Shown here piece after piece: positions 15,428 to 25,489 of a stretch of 64,000 nucleotides of DNA. Source of the stretch: Flavobacteriales bacterium (GTDB lineage: Bacteria > Bacteroidota > Bacteroidia > UBA10329); contig JACJZP010000004.1 in the NCBI GenBank assembly GCA_020635535.1, forward strand, positions 62,001 through 126,000, written 5' to 3'. The translations under genes and the position numbers were made by a program. The notes under the pieces are model-generated. The model did not search any database, was not told the origin of the DNA, and saw nothing but the letters and a program-made list of their open reading frames with translations. Each line of letters starts with the position of its first letter. Position 1 is the first letter of the stretch.

Positions 15428-16279
15428 ATGAAGAACTACCTATCATTAGTCAAATTCTCGCACACCATTTTCGCAATGCCGTTTGCTTTGATCGGCTTCT
15501 TCATTGCGGTTCATTTCACCTCGGCAACCTTCGAATGGCATCTACTTGGCAAAGTGATCCTGTGTATGGTTTTCGCTCGGAATGCTGCCATGGCATTTAA
15601 CCGGTATATCGATAGGAATATTGACGAGAAGAACCCGAGAACAGCAATCCGTGAAATACCTGCAGGAATCATCAACGCCAATGCTGCGCTGTGGTTCGTT
15701 ATTCTTAACTCAACTGCATTCGTAATTACCACTTATTTCATAAACCCGCTGTGTTGGGCCCTTTCGCCCGTTGCGCTGGCAGTTGTTTTGGGCTACAGTC
15801 TTACCAAACGCTTTACTGCGTTATGCCATCTCATTCTTGGCTTGGGATTGAGCCTTGCTCCTATTGGTGCTTATCTGGCCGTGGTCGGTAAGTTCGATCT
15901 TCTTCCCTTGTTGTTTTCATTTGCAGTACTGTTCTGGGTTGGCGGCTTCGATATTATCTATGCCTTGCAGGATGAGGAATTCGACCGAGAGAACAACCTC
16001 TTTTCAATTCCGGTCTGGCTTGGAAAGACCAAAGCGCTGAACCTATCAAATGCATTGCACGCCATAACGGCTGCACTTTTATTCTGGGCGGGTACGATGG
16101 GCGATTTTCACTGGCTTTTCTGGATCGGATATGCCGTTTTCCTTGTTCTTCTCATTTATCAGCATTCGCTTGTAAAACCGAACGACCTAAGCAAAGTGAA
16201 CTTGGCCTTCTTTACCACAAACGGAGTTGCTTCCGTTACGTTCGCGTCATTTGTAATTGCCGATCTTTTCATCCTGTGA
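15428..16279 (+). CDS. UbiA-family polyprenyltransferase, MqnP-like
   Basis: 283 residues with about eight membrane helices and both aspartate motifs of UbiA enzymes: NRYIDRNIDEKNPRT near residue 58 and DEEFDREN near 183. These bind Mg-pyrophosphate and position the aromatic acceptor. The sequence is of the 4-hydroxybenzoate polyprenyltransferase-like type that in menaquinone-only bacteria using the futalosine route is MqnP. Since ubiE is nearby and Bacteroidota make menaquinone, a role in menaquinone synthesis is likely, but no mqn or men genes lie in the window to settle it. The stop overlaps the GTG start of the next gene (GTGA). Confidence 0.8.
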   Translation: MKNYLSLVKFSHTIFAMPFALIGFFIAVHFTSATFEWHLLGKVILCMVFARNAAMAFNRYIDRNIDEKNPRTAIREIPAGIINANAALWFVILNSTAFVITTYFINPLCWALSPVALAVVLGYSLTKRFTALCHLILGLGLSLAPIGAYLAVVGKFDLLPLLFSFAVLFWVGGFDIIYALQDEEFDRENNLFSIPVWLGKTKALNLSNALHAITAALLFWAGTMGDFHWLFWIGYAVFLVLLIYQHSLVKPNDLSKVNLAFFTTNGVASVTFASFVIADLFIL

Positions 16280-16851
16280 AAACTGTTGTAAAACTCCCTG
16301 GTCAAGAAATACCTGAGTCGTATTTCGATGTGCGATATGATATTCTGAGAAAACCACTTGGATCGCCAAAAGGCTCTGAACGATTGGGCGGAGATGATGA
16401 ATCCATCCACTGCTGGGCAGAGGTTAACGGAAAAATAGCTGCCGTTGGCCGCGCACACTTGATACCCGAAACGGGAGATGGAAGTGCGTTTGACCAGAAA
16501 GCGCAAAGTGCTTGTCCGCCATTTGAACCTCTTTGTGATGGTTTTAAAGGAATGGAAGACGATAGTGGAACCGAGATTCCAACAACTGGAATTAGACCGG
16601 CCATACAAGTTCGGGCAATGGGAACGTTGGACGAATACCAAGGACAAGGCTTGGCCAGCAAGGTTCTGAGTGCTTTGGAAGCTGAGAGCATCAAGCTTTG
16701 GGATGCGAAAACTGGTTGGCTACAGGCCCGAATTGTTGCCATTCCTTTTTACGAAGCAAACGGTTGGTGCTGCTTTGGCGCGGAATACGAAGTTCCGAAC
16801 GTGGGACCGCACGTAAGCATGTGGAAGAATTTTGAGAACTTGAAACGCTAA
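16276..16851 (+). CDS. GNAT-family N-acetyltransferase
   Basis: 191 residues starting at GTG 16276, which overlaps the stop of the prenyltransferase by four bases (GTGA), so the two are translationally coupled. The acetyl-CoA binding motif A is visible as IQVRAMGTLDEYQGQGLASKVL, with the Q-x-G-x-G/A loop QGQGLA near residue 127, followed by a helix and the motif B-like AIPFYEANGW. The substrate cannot be read from the sequence. An insertion of about 25 residues (ACPPFEPLCDGFKGMEDD) before motif A is unusual in length for small GNAT proteins. Confidence 0.8.
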   Translation: MKTVVKLPGQEIPESYFDVRYDILRKPLGSPKGSERLGGDDESIHCWAEVNGKIAAVGRAHLIPETGDGSAFDQKAQSACPPFEPLCDGFKGMEDDSGTEIPTTGIRPAIQVRAMGTLDEYQGQGLASKVLSALEAESIKLWDAKTGWLQARIVAIPFYEANGWCCFGAEYEVPNVGPHVSMWKNFENLKR

Positions 16852-16861
16852 ATCGCGAACT

Positions 16862-18691
16862 ATGAGATTCATTTGGCTTCTTCTCTTTCTGATGCCCATT
16901 ACTGTTTTTGGTCAGCAGGCCACCAAAAACTCATTCATCATTGAAAAATCAGTTACAGTGAATGTGGCCGAAATGACAGATGACTGGGATGTGAACCTCC
17001 AGCACATTGAAGCCCCAAAACCGGGAATAAGTACTGAACGAACCGAATTGGCAGGAAAGAAACGTGAGGTGATGCGACAGTATCCACGCAAGGGGAATAC
17101 TGTCCGGGCTACTACGGGTCCAGCACCTACAGTAGGACACAGTTTTGAAGGAAATGGATTTAACGGTGTTCCTAATGACAACGATATGGCCATTTCCAAA
17201 GACAGTATTGTTGTTTCTGTTACAAACAGCCGTATCTATATGTTTAATGGAAACACTGGAGAACAACTTTTACTGCGATCACTTCATCTTTTTTCCAGCG
17301 ACTTGGACATTCTTGGAAGCAAGTATGATCCGAAGGTCATCTACGATCCACACAATGACCGTTTCGTGATGGTCTACCTCTGTGGGTACACTTGGGAAAC
17401 CAGCAAAATTGTGATCGCTTTTTCGCAGACCAGCGATCCTACTGGCGATTGGAACCTGTATTATTTGCCTGGCAATCCTCTCGATAATGAGAGTTGGTCT
17501 GACTATCCGGTTATCGGTATTTCCGGAAAGGACCTCTACATCGGCATCAATACCTTTTTAAATGGTTCGCAGAACAACTCTGGTTTTGTAGAAACCTGTC
17601 TGTGGCAGGTTGGCCTCAAGGAAGGTTACATAGGGTTTGACCTGAACACGAATTATTACAACAACATCTTATCTGGAAGCAAAAAGATCTTCAACATCTG
17701 CCCGATATCGGCTGCTGATGAGTCTGAGGCTGAGAACATGTTTCTACTCTCCAACAGAAACACGGATGCGCAGAATGATACTATATTCCTTTTGGAGGTA
17801 ACTGGGCGTGTTGCAGACCCTAATACTCAGCTGGAAGTAACAGTTCTTCATGCCGATCAACCTTATGTGCTGCCTGTTCCAGCAGACCAACCTGGCAACC
17901 AATGGTTCGATACGAATGACAGTCGCGTACTTGGAGGATATCTTTTGAACGGAAGGATCTACTTCGTACAAAGCTGTACGGATCCAAGCAATGGGCGAGC
18001 AGCCATCTTCCATGGAGTGATTGACAATGTAGCTGAAAATCCATCGGTAGTATCTCGCATCTTTAGTCAATCCGATCTTGATTACGGTTATCCGAACATC
18101 TCATGGTCTGGATCAACTGTTGATGATGAGCAATCCATCATCAGCTTCAATCATTGTAGCGACAATGTTTTCGGTGGTTTCAGTGCCATTCATATAGATG
18201 CAGGATTGAATGCGTCAGATAGGGTGGAGATAAAATCGGGCTTGGCCATTGTAAATGTTCTTAGCGACACGCTGGAACGCTGGGGAGATTACTCTGGCTC
18301 GCAACGCATGTACAACCAACCCGGTGCGGTTTGGGCGGTGGGTTCTTTTGGAACGCAGCAAGGAGGTCATGGTACTTGGATAGCTGAGATTTTCAGCCCC
18401 AATGCCACAACCTTTATAAGCGATCTGGAATTCAATTCCAGTGCTGTGGTCTACCCTAACCCGTTCATTGAAGACCTATCGGTTGAATTTGAAATTCCGC
18501 AGACCATGTTCCTGAGATTGGAATTGGTTGATGCAAACGGAAAACTTGTTAAAACACTACTTGAAGACCGTGTAAAAGGTGGAAAGAACCGTATCTCTTT
18601 CAATGAAGAACTGCTAACACCTGGGGCCTACTACTTGGTTGGAACAAGTTCAGGCGCACGCGTTCTAAACAAACAGGTTCTTAAGTTGTAG
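16862..18691 (+). CDS. Secreted beta-rich protein with T9SS type A sorting domain
   Basis: 609 residues. A signal peptide (about 1-18, MRFIWLLLFLMPITVFGQQ) is followed by a long beta-rich region with SKYDPKVIYDPHNDRFVMVY and HFTG-free propeller-like repeats. The C-terminal tail from about residue 530 (SSAVVYPNPFIEDLSVEFE, with NRISFNEELLTPGAYYL and the end NKQVLKL) is a T9SS sorting domain. The product should be delivered to the cell surface by the PorT-containing system. No enzymatic motif is recognised. The gene begins 10 bases after the GNAT stop and may be co-transcribed with it. Confidence 0.85.
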   Translation: MRFIWLLLFLMPITVFGQQATKNSFIIEKSVTVNVAEMTDDWDVNLQHIEAPKPGISTERTELAGKKREVMRQYPRKGNTVRATTGPAPTVGHSFEGNGFNGVPNDNDMAISKDSIVVSVTNSRIYMFNGNTGEQLLLRSLHLFSSDLDILGSKYDPKVIYDPHNDRFVMVYLCGYTWETSKIVIAFSQTSDPTGDWNLYYLPGNPLDNESWSDYPVIGISGKDLYIGINTFLNGSQNNSGFVETCLWQVGLKEGYIGFDLNTNYYNNILSGSKKIFNICPISAADESEAENMFLLSNRNTDAQNDTIFLLEVTGRVADPNTQLEVTVLHADQPYVLPVPADQPGNQWFDTNDSRVLGGYLLNGRIYFVQSCTDPSNGRAAIFHGVIDNVAENPSVVSRIFSQSDLDYGYPNISWSGSTVDDEQSIISFNHCSDNVFGGFSAIHIDAGLNASDRVEIKSGLAIVNVLSDTLERWGDYSGSQRMYNQPGAVWAVGSFGTQQGGHGTWIAEIFSPNATTFISDLEFNSSAVVYPNPFIEDLSVEFEIPQTMFLRLELVDANGKLVKTLLEDRVKGGKNRISFNEELLTPGAYYLVGTSSGARVLNKQVLKL

Positions 18692-18743
18692 GGAATGGAA
18701 ACTTTGTGGAGCCAATTCAAAAACAAGGCTCTTCTTAGAGCGA

Positions 18744-19166
18744 TTACTTCTCTAACGTAAGCGTGTAATCCCAGCTCTGGTTGGCATTGATCAAGTAGTT
18801 GTATGTAGCCACTTGCTTGTTGTCCGTATCCGTGATGCGAGTCCATTCCATATCAGGGTCATCCGTCCTTTCGATCAAAATCAGATCATCTGTTGCAGAC
18901 CATGAAAAACGACCTGTTTGAGGATACTCTGTACCCCCAAGCGTGTAAGAGTAGTTCTGTTCTCCTGTACCATTACTCTTGAACGTAATTGTGCCAGTAG
19001 GTGAGGCATCAACAATTGGAGGAAGTGAACCTCCACCTGTATTGAACACACCTTCAACCCGCGTAACATTCCATGTACCGACAAGAACCTTGTCAATACC
19101 CTTGTGGCAACCTGACAATGCCACGGTAAGAAGCAACACGGTCAAAACAATGAGCTTTCCTTTCAT
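18744..19166 (-). CDS. Lipocalin-like small lipoprotein
   Basis: 140 residues from the ATG at 19166 (an upstream frame start at 19214 lies in a terminator and is discarded). The lipobox is LSGC with the cysteine at residue 20. The mature part starts HKGIDKVLVGTWNVTRVEGVF and continues with beta strands and W/Y residues, as in Bacteroidota lipocalin-like lipoproteins (DUF4923/5004-like). Two lipoproteins in the cassette region open with a related VGTWKK or VGSWTR motif. It lies directly downstream of the terminator that ends the large T9SS gene, so it needs its own promoter. Confidence 0.75.
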   Translation of the reverse strand: MKGKLIVLTVLLLTVALSGCHKGIDKVLVGTWNVTRVEGVFNTGGGSLPPIVDASPTGTITFKSNGTGEQNYSYTLGGTEYPQTGRFSWSATDDLILIERTDDPDMEWTRITDTDNKQVATYNYLINANQSWDYTLTLEK

Positions 19167-19196
19167 AACTGTATTTAAAATGCAATGTCTTACAAA

Positions 19197-19235
19197 CACA
19201 GAACCCTTGACCATTGTTTGGTCAAGGGTTCTGTG
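19197..19235 (-). terminator. Strong terminator hairpin behind the 971-aa T9SS gene
   Basis: A perfect 17-bp stem (19197-19213 with 19219-19235) has a 5-base loop. On the minus strand it is followed by TTTGTAA. It lies 11 bases after the stop of the gene at 19246. Confidence 0.85.
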
Positions 19236-19245
19236 AGAAATAATT

Positions 19246-22161
19246 TCACTTACTGATTACCAATCGTTTAGTCAGCGTATGCGTACCATTGGTAAGTGAG
19301 TATGTGTACAATCCTGAGCTAAGCTGACTTCCATCGAAAATGATGCGGTTCTCACCAACTCCTGCGTTTACACCCATTGATGAAAGGATTCGACCAGCAG
19401 CATCTCTAACTACAAAATTGTAAGACCCACGCTCTTTGCTGGAAAATGAAATGGTTGAATTTCCAGTTGTCGGGTTTGGAACGCTTGAACCAAGCGAGAA
19501 GCCATAAACCTCAAACTCGTCAATACCCAGATAAGGACCGGTCAATACAAATGTTGCCTGTCCAGTGAAGCCCGCTGCATCCTGAACATTGATTGTATAT
19601 GTTCCTGGCTGTAAATTGAAACGATCTTCGGTTGTAGGACCATCGGCCCAGTTTATCGTGTATGGCATGGTTCCGCCCGTAATGGTAACATCGATGTAAC
19701 CGAAAATGTAGTTTCCATTTCCATTAACGAATGGATTAACCGCAATACCACTAACTTGAAGATTGTTGGTCAGTTCAGGGTAGCAGTCAGCAAACGTTAC
19801 AAGAATCGGCTCTCCGAAAGCAGCGCATTCTGAGCTTACAGAAGGAAAATCTCCTGGCAGTGGCGGAATGTTGAAACTCACTGAAACGGTCTCTCCCGGT
19901 CCAGCTGTAAGTGCAATGCCTTCTACCAAGTAGGATTCGTCTTCGGTTATTAGGTTACAACTATCAGCAAAGTTTATCACAATGAAATCTGGAACCGCCA
20001 TATCCATGGCTGTGGTTCCTGTATTTGTCAGACTCAATGACCATACTCCATTGGGATTACCAGCAAATAGATCCGTTAGGTTCAAACATGGAAGGGTTCC
20101 TCCAGTTGCAAAATCAAGCAGCTGTTGATCTATCGGCAAACCGAACGCAATAGCGTCATTCACATTCAATTGTGAACCATCAGGGAACGTGAACACCATC
20201 GGAAAAATTTCCCAGTTATCATCTGCTGCAGACAATGTTGGACATATTTCCGCATATGGTGCACAACCCTGAAGCGTATCATAAGTAAGTGGCGTTACGT
20301 TAGGATCCTCAATAGCAAATGGCGTTACGTAGTAGCTTCCAGATGCCACACTATCTGTAAGGGTTGGGCAACTTCTCCAGAACGAGACAGATTCTCCGTA
20401 TTCAACTAAGATATCGCCATTATCGCCTGCCTCTGTGGCACTTGCCTGATCAACAACGGGTCCTGCAGATGCTGGGGTAATTGCCCATGCAATGGTTGTA
20501 AACGGATTGGTGGCAAACCCAGGGGCTTGGAAATAAGCCGTGTCGCCACAACAAATAGTGTCATTCTGCAATGGCAAAGCCGCAGCTGGTATACACACAA
20601 AATACTCGTTGGACACAGATGAGGCACATAGGCCAGAGTTCACAAATGCAGCACTGTACGGACCAACATTACCTCCGGTCTGTAGCGTGTCTCCTGTTTC
20701 TCCTTGAACGAGAACCCCGTTGTTGTACCATTCAAGCGAGTAACCGTTAGGATTTGTAACCACCTCCATGTTTCCACTGGTTGCGTTGTAGGTCAAAATC
20801 GGTGGTTGCGGAATGGCCAGAATCTCAATCAGAGCCGAATCAGACTCTGCGCTACAGAAATACGTTGTATCAATAACCAGAAGAGTGTACCACCCTTGGG
20901 CTGCCTGATTTACCCAAATTGCAGAAGAATCAGAAACAAATGACCCCGAATTCAACCACTGATACTGGTAAGGACCAGCTGGTGCATCCACCAGAATAGA
21001 ATCTCCCGCACATACTTGTTGAGCAGGAGTGTAACTCAAGGATGGTTGGGCTGGAACTGGGAATACCGAAACCGTGTCCATTGTTGTTATTACCGTGTCT
21101 ACAACGGTTCCAATAGTGTACGTTCCGAAAACTTCAGCATTTGAGAAGTTGAAGGTTCCCGCGCTTGAAACACTAAAGGCCAAAGCCCCAAGATTATCGT
21201 TCTGTGAAGTACCGTCCTCATCCCAGAAGGTCATGGAGAAAACAAGCGTATTCAGTTCAATACCCAAATTGCTCCAACTTGTTGTCAAGCTGTTGCTTCC
21301 GGAAGAAGACGTGTATGTAACACCATTGTTTGCGTAGTCGAAGTAAAGGTCGGGTGCGCCCTGACAAACACCGAACAAACTGATTTCCTCAACATCACCA
21401 CACCATCCAGAACCAGATGCAGTTACAGAAACATCGGTCAAAACATAGTTGTAAACGGTAGTGGTCAACTGCGGGTAGTAGTCTCCGGGAACGTTGTAGT
21501 TCTCGGCTGGTGGAGTTGCACCAGTGCCAATGTTATTGTTACCGAAATCCCAATCGTAAGTTGTTGGTTGAAGTGGTTCGAAGTTCAGTAATGCTTCGTA
21601 GTTCACATTCAATTCGCCACAGGCAGATGGCGGATCAAAGCTGAAGCAGCAGTTGCCACCCGGAGCTGGTTCAACAACCAACGGCAAAGTAAATCCTGTT
21701 GGCTGATTGATGGTTCCAATAGGAGTTGATACGTTAGCCACAACTTGAATAACAATATTGTAGGTTCCCGGAACTGCTGGTGTTCCACAAAGCTTAACGC
21801 ACCCACGCTGTGTATTAGGGTCATTGGTAATGGTATAAGCACATCCCGGCTGGTCGCACTGATACGCCAAACCCTGTGGAATTCCAGACACACTTGTTAC
21901 GGTTACAGAGTTAAGCGTAACTGCTTGTCCAGAACCTGAATCGGTAAAATCGCGAGGCATGAAGAACGTAGCGTTCTCATCATAATACTGACCTTGAATT
22001 GCGTTTGGAAGAGCGGCAGGACAAAGAGCCGGCTCAATGGGATTCAGTCCAACACCACAACTTTGATCAATGACACATCCAGGGCATTGCGCTGCTGCAA
22101 ATTGACTCTGAAAGGTCAGAATGGAAATGGTGGATAACAATAGGGTAAATAACTTTCTCAT
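19246..22161 (-). CDS. Large secreted PKD-like protein with T9SS sorting domain
   Basis: 971 residues from the ATG at 22161 (MRKLFTLLLSTISILTF). A signal peptide is followed by a cysteine-bearing N-terminal region (CPGCVIDQSCGVG). A PKD-like domain around residues 190-240 has the hallmark TYDWDFGN and PGDYYPQLT. Immunoglobulin-like modules with QYQWLNSG and SLEWYNNG follow, and a proprotein-convertase-P-like or beta-sandwich segment (GVWSLSLTNTG) lies in the second half. The C-terminal 85 residues (SLGSSVPNPTTGNSTISF ... TLTKRLVISK) form the T9SS sorting domain. It is probably a surface adhesin or structural protein; no catalytic site is recognised. Start 22206 is possible but lacks a better signal sequence. 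Confidence 0.85.
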   Translation of the reverse strand: MRKLFTLLLSTISILTFQSQFAAAQCPGCVIDQSCGVGLNPIEPALCPAALPNAIQGQYYDENATFFMPRDFTDSGSGQAVTLNSVTVTSVSGIPQGLAYQCDQPGCAYTITNDPNTQRGCVKLCGTPAVPGTYNIVIQVVANVSTPIGTINQPTGFTLPLVVEPAPGGNCCFSFDPPSACGELNVNYEALLNFEPLQPTTYDWDFGNNNIGTGATPPAENYNVPGDYYPQLTTTVYNYVLTDVSVTASGSGWCGDVEEISLFGVCQGAPDLYFDYANNGVTYTSSSGSNSLTTSWSNLGIELNTLVFSMTFWDEDGTSQNDNLGALAFSVSSAGTFNFSNAEVFGTYTIGTVVDTVITTMDTVSVFPVPAQPSLSYTPAQQVCAGDSILVDAPAGPYQYQWLNSGSFVSDSSAIWVNQAAQGWYTLLVIDTTYFCSAESDSALIEILAIPQPPILTYNATSGNMEVVTNPNGYSLEWYNNGVLVQGETGDTLQTGGNVGPYSAAFVNSGLCASSVSNEYFVCIPAAALPLQNDTICCGDTAYFQAPGFATNPFTTIAWAITPASAGPVVDQASATEAGDNGDILVEYGESVSFWRSCPTLTDSVASGSYYVTPFAIEDPNVTPLTYDTLQGCAPYAEICPTLSAADDNWEIFPMVFTFPDGSQLNVNDAIAFGLPIDQQLLDFATGGTLPCLNLTDLFAGNPNGVWSLSLTNTGTTAMDMAVPDFIVINFADSCNLITEDESYLVEGIALTAGPGETVSVSFNIPPLPGDFPSVSSECAAFGEPILVTFADCYPELTNNLQVSGIAVNPFVNGNGNYIFGYIDVTITGGTMPYTINWADGPTTEDRFNLQPGTYTINVQDAAGFTGQATFVLTGPYLGIDEFEVYGFSLGSSVPNPTTGNSTISFSSKERGSYNFVVRDAAGRILSSMGVNAGVGENRIIFDGSQLSSGLYTYSLTNGTHTLTKRLVISK

Positions 22162-22284
22162 AGGTTGATTATGCTTTAGGCGGAGCGAAAATAACCAAAT
22201 AAACACCCAGCCATGTCTTTGGTATTTCCGTTTTTAATGAATTGGTAATCAAGTAGACAGAGGAACTGTAACTCTTAAAATTCC

Positions 22285-25041
22285 TCATCCACGCTGGCAG
22301 ACCGCATTGAACTCGCAGTGCTCGCACCTCTTGACATCCTCAGTTTGAGAAAAGGGAATGGAAGCATCAAAGAGTTCGGTCAGTGTTTCAACGATAAGTT
22401 CTTCTGCATATCTGGTCAGCTCAGAACCCTTCAATTCCATCTTATCCTCAAAAACACTCACCGCCTTTTCTACCTGAGTAGACCTCAGATAAAAACCCAT
22501 CGGGCTTATCGAATCAGCATCATATTGAACCGAAGCCATGTACAAATAGGTGAGCATCTGAAAGGCATTGTCCGACTTTGGATCTCCAAATGCGGCTTTG
22601 TCTGTGATCTTCAACGTCTTATTAAAACCCCCTGTTTTGTAATCGATAACCCGAAGTGTTCCATCTGAAAGTCTGTCCAAGCGATCTGCATTTCCTTTCA
22701 ACCTCACAGACAATTTTCCTTTTTCAACGAGAAGCTGTAAATCTCTTTGAAGCTCACCTTCAAGTTGAAGAACAGTTATCACTTGACCTGAATTTACTTG
22801 ATCCAGGTCGTGTGTAATTACCCGGTCAACATAGGTAGCGGCCGCTTCGAAAGTGAGCAGGTCGGGACCAGAAAGGTCCTCCTTGGTTTCCAGCTGTTCT
22901 TTGAAGCGCTTGAGTAGAATATCGCGAAACAAACCTTTCTTTTTCTTCAACTCATCTGCAACCAGCGTGCGACCAACAAAAGGTTGGTACAGGTCTTCAA
23001 GCGTTTTATGAATGGCCAATCCAAGCTTGACCGCATCCATGTCTTCTTGAAATTCATCCGGTTCTCTGATGCCAGCTACATACCTGAAGTAGTATTTGAG
23101 GGAACAACTTCGGAATGTATTCAAAGCGGAAGGAGAAAAGCCGAATTCTGCCCGTTCCTTCAACTTCTGTAGCTCATCATCCCCTTTTTGGATGGTAATT
23201 GGTGGTGCTGCAACAGATTCGGGAATCTCCTGCTCAACACTCCATTCTTTAACTGCGAGGTTCTGACCACCCTCCAGCATTAGTTGCTTCACATACCGGC
23301 TCACCTCTCCTCTGCCCAACGAATCTGTGTCCTGATCATAAATGAGATGAATCCGTTTAGCCCGCTGTAAAAGGCGGTAAAAGTGATAGGCCGTAACTGC
23401 ATCGCGTTCGTTCTGGCAGGCCAAGCCATAGGCTCTTCTGATATCGAACGTAAAGTAGGAAGGCGAATGTGCATTTGACGGCAGGTTTCCTTCATTAACG
23501 CCCAACATGATTATCTCTTCGAAATCGAGATTCCGCGTTTCCAGCATTCCCATTATCTGAAGTCCGGTAAGTGGTTCTCCCACAAAATCGAGCTGCTGAG
23601 AACGCAGCAACTGTTTCCAGAATGTGTGCAACGTTTTAATGGAATCGATGCTTGAGAACTCCGAGTTCAGATCAAGAAGCCGTTGAGCGAGTTTGTCTAA
23701 CAGAAAAAGGAATTCGCGTTCAATGGAATCCTCGTCCAAGCGCTTGCCAACCACTGAGAATACACGCTTCAGTTCTTCCAGAAATCCTGTTACGGAACTC
23801 CACGTATCATTGAAAACCAATTGATGCAATTCTGATTGCTGCAACTGAGGTGCTGAGAAATAAACCTGTTTGGCTCGTTCCTCCTTTATGAACTCTGTTT
23901 GAACCAATTGAAAAAATGGGTCATTCTCAAGCGCTGCCACATGCTCATGGTAATACCGGCCGCCACTCTCTGCGTACCGCGAATAGAGTTTAAAAAGGTG
24001 CTCCACAAAAACTGCACTCTGCGATTGCCTCAAACCATAGCCCATGGTAATGTTAACGCCATTCAGATGCGTTGGTAATGAACTGAGCAATGGAACAAGC
24101 AACTGCTCATCGTTCAGAACCACTGCCGTGCCGCTAAAAGCCTCATTCCCTTTGTCTAAGCGCTGTTCAAGAATGGTGCTTGCTATGGCAGCCTGCGTCA
24201 TATTCCGCTGTGCAGCAATCAGGTTTATCTCTTTAGGCTCAACACCAAGGCGGCAAGCTTTCCAATTGTATTCTGCTGGCAGTTTAAGTTCTGCGGTGCC
24301 GCCATTGTAACGCCTTATGTAATGACCCGCTTCGTGAATAGTGTCATCCGCATAAAATGCGTCCATATCCCAGAAAAGCCGCGCCTTACCTGAATTCTGC
24401 CACCCTGCCAAGATCCGTTCTTCAGAAACGGTGAGCGCATTGAATCCTGCAAACCAGACCCGATCCCATTCAGACTGCGATACAATGGAATCGATATGTT
24501 CTGCCACTTCTCTAAAGGCCATTCCCTGATAGGCAACTCCTTTGCTTTTAAGTGCATTGCGAAGCTGTTGGTAAAACGGATAAAATTGCTCCACAAAATG
24601 AAGATGTTTCTTCTGAAACTCGGTGGCTTCAGCCTTGTCTGGATTCCATTTCTTGATGCGTTCGATGGAATACAGCTGCGCAAAAATGTCTTCAGCATCA
24701 ATGAGATTCAGATCCAGTTCATTGATGTCTGATAGAAATATCGGTGCCCAGCTGGCAAACAGCTCTATGGTCTGTGGGTCTGATGCTCGCTGCTTGTAGA
24801 CCTCATAGAAGGCAAACAGCAATGTGGTCTGATCGGCTTTTACCAGAGAACTCAAACTGAATACAAAATCCTCAATGGAAAGAATGGTTGGAGCCCAAAT
24901 GGCCTTCTTACTTTCCTTGGAGATGGCATTGCGGAGAAAAACCCCAGCCCGCCTGTTAGGAAGCACAATGCACGTTTGCGAGAAGTCGTTTCCTCCCTGC
25001 TTCAGTAACTCTGAGGCTATGTCATCTAAGAATGTTCGCAC
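22285..25041 (-). CDS. AddB-like PD-(D/E)XK nuclease with inactivated helicase region
   Basis: 918 residues starting at GTG 25041. The N-terminal part (TCIVLPNRRAGVFLRNAI, AWAPTILSIEDFV) matches inactivated UvrD/AddB-like domains. The C-terminal nuclease has GFSPSALNTFRSCSLKYYFRY, the catalytic LRVIDYKTGG, and the terminal CEHCEFNAVC, which with the upstream cysteine in FRSCSL gives the four-cysteine 4Fe-4S cluster of AddB-type nucleases. It should act in double-strand-break end processing. The partner helicase-nuclease AddA, usually adjacent, is not in this window; the neighbour is a globin on the other strand. Confidence 0.88.
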   Translation of the reverse strand: MRTFLDDIASELLKQGGNDFSQTCIVLPNRRAGVFLRNAISKESKKAIWAPTILSIEDFVFSLSSLVKADQTTLLFAFYEVYKQRASDPQTIELFASWAPIFLSDINELDLNLIDAEDIFAQLYSIERIKKWNPDKAEATEFQKKHLHFVEQFYPFYQQLRNALKSKGVAYQGMAFREVAEHIDSIVSQSEWDRVWFAGFNALTVSEERILAGWQNSGKARLFWDMDAFYADDTIHEAGHYIRRYNGGTAELKLPAEYNWKACRLGVEPKEINLIAAQRNMTQAAIASTILEQRLDKGNEAFSGTAVVLNDEQLLVPLLSSLPTHLNGVNITMGYGLRQSQSAVFVEHLFKLYSRYAESGGRYYHEHVAALENDPFFQLVQTEFIKEERAKQVYFSAPQLQQSELHQLVFNDTWSSVTGFLEELKRVFSVVGKRLDEDSIEREFLFLLDKLAQRLLDLNSEFSSIDSIKTLHTFWKQLLRSQQLDFVGEPLTGLQIMGMLETRNLDFEEIIMLGVNEGNLPSNAHSPSYFTFDIRRAYGLACQNERDAVTAYHFYRLLQRAKRIHLIYDQDTDSLGRGEVSRYVKQLMLEGGQNLAVKEWSVEQEIPESVAAPPITIQKGDDELQKLKERAEFGFSPSALNTFRSCSLKYYFRYVAGIREPDEFQEDMDAVKLGLAIHKTLEDLYQPFVGRTLVADELKKKKGLFRDILLKRFKEQLETKEDLSGPDLLTFEAAATYVDRVITHDLDQVNSGQVITVLQLEGELQRDLQLLVEKGKLSVRLKGNADRLDRLSDGTLRVIDYKTGGFNKTLKITDKAAFGDPKSDNAFQMLTYLYMASVQYDADSISPMGFYLRSTQVEKAVSVFEDKMELKGSELTRYAEELIVETLTELFDASIPFSQTEDVKRCEHCEFNAVCQRG

Positions 25042-25114
25042 GGGTGGTCAAGGTAGTGAAGCATGACGAAATTCATGAACAACTTTGCGCCTAATGGTTA
25101 GTTTGGCCAACAAT

Positions 25115-25489
25115 ATGAAACAAGACATCTCATCCCGTAAGGATATTGAACTCCTTGTAAAGGAGTTTTATGACAAACTGCTGGTAGACCGCGTGGTCGG
25201 TTATCTTTTTACAGATGTGGTTGAACTTGATCTTGATGAACATCTGCCGCGGCTGGTAGATTTTTGGGAAGCACAATTATTGGGAGGTGACAACTACACG
25301 GGAAATCCGATGCGTGTTCATCTACAACTCCATCAGAAATCGGCACTAAAACAGGAGCATTTTGAACGTTGGCTCCAACATTTCAACGAAACGGTAGATG
25401 CCAATTTCAGTGGCATGAAAGCGCATCTTGCCAAAGAACGGGCGTTGAGCATTGCAACCGTCATTCAAATAAAGATCGCTCAGGTCTGA
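25115..25489 (+). CDS. Group III truncated haemoglobin
   Basis: 124 residues from the ATG at 25115 (MKQDISSRKDIELLVKEFYDKLL); an alternative ATG at 25094 adds seven residues. The family features are FYDKLLVDRVVGYLFTDV, then HLPRLVDFWEAQLLGG, NPMRVHLQLH with the expected haem-ligand histidine, and FERWLQHFNETVD. Such group III (trHb3) globins bind haem and are thought to handle oxygen, nitric oxide or peroxide at low oxygen. The start codon lies after a weak CAACTTTG box. The 3' end overlaps the convergent DUF4105 gene by 10 bases. Confidence 0.88.
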   Translation: MKQDISSRKDIELLVKEFYDKLLVDRVVGYLFTDVVELDLDEHLPRLVDFWEAQLLGGDNYTGNPMRVHLQLHQKSALKQEHFERWLQHFNETVDANFSGMKAHLAKERALSIATVIQIKIAQV

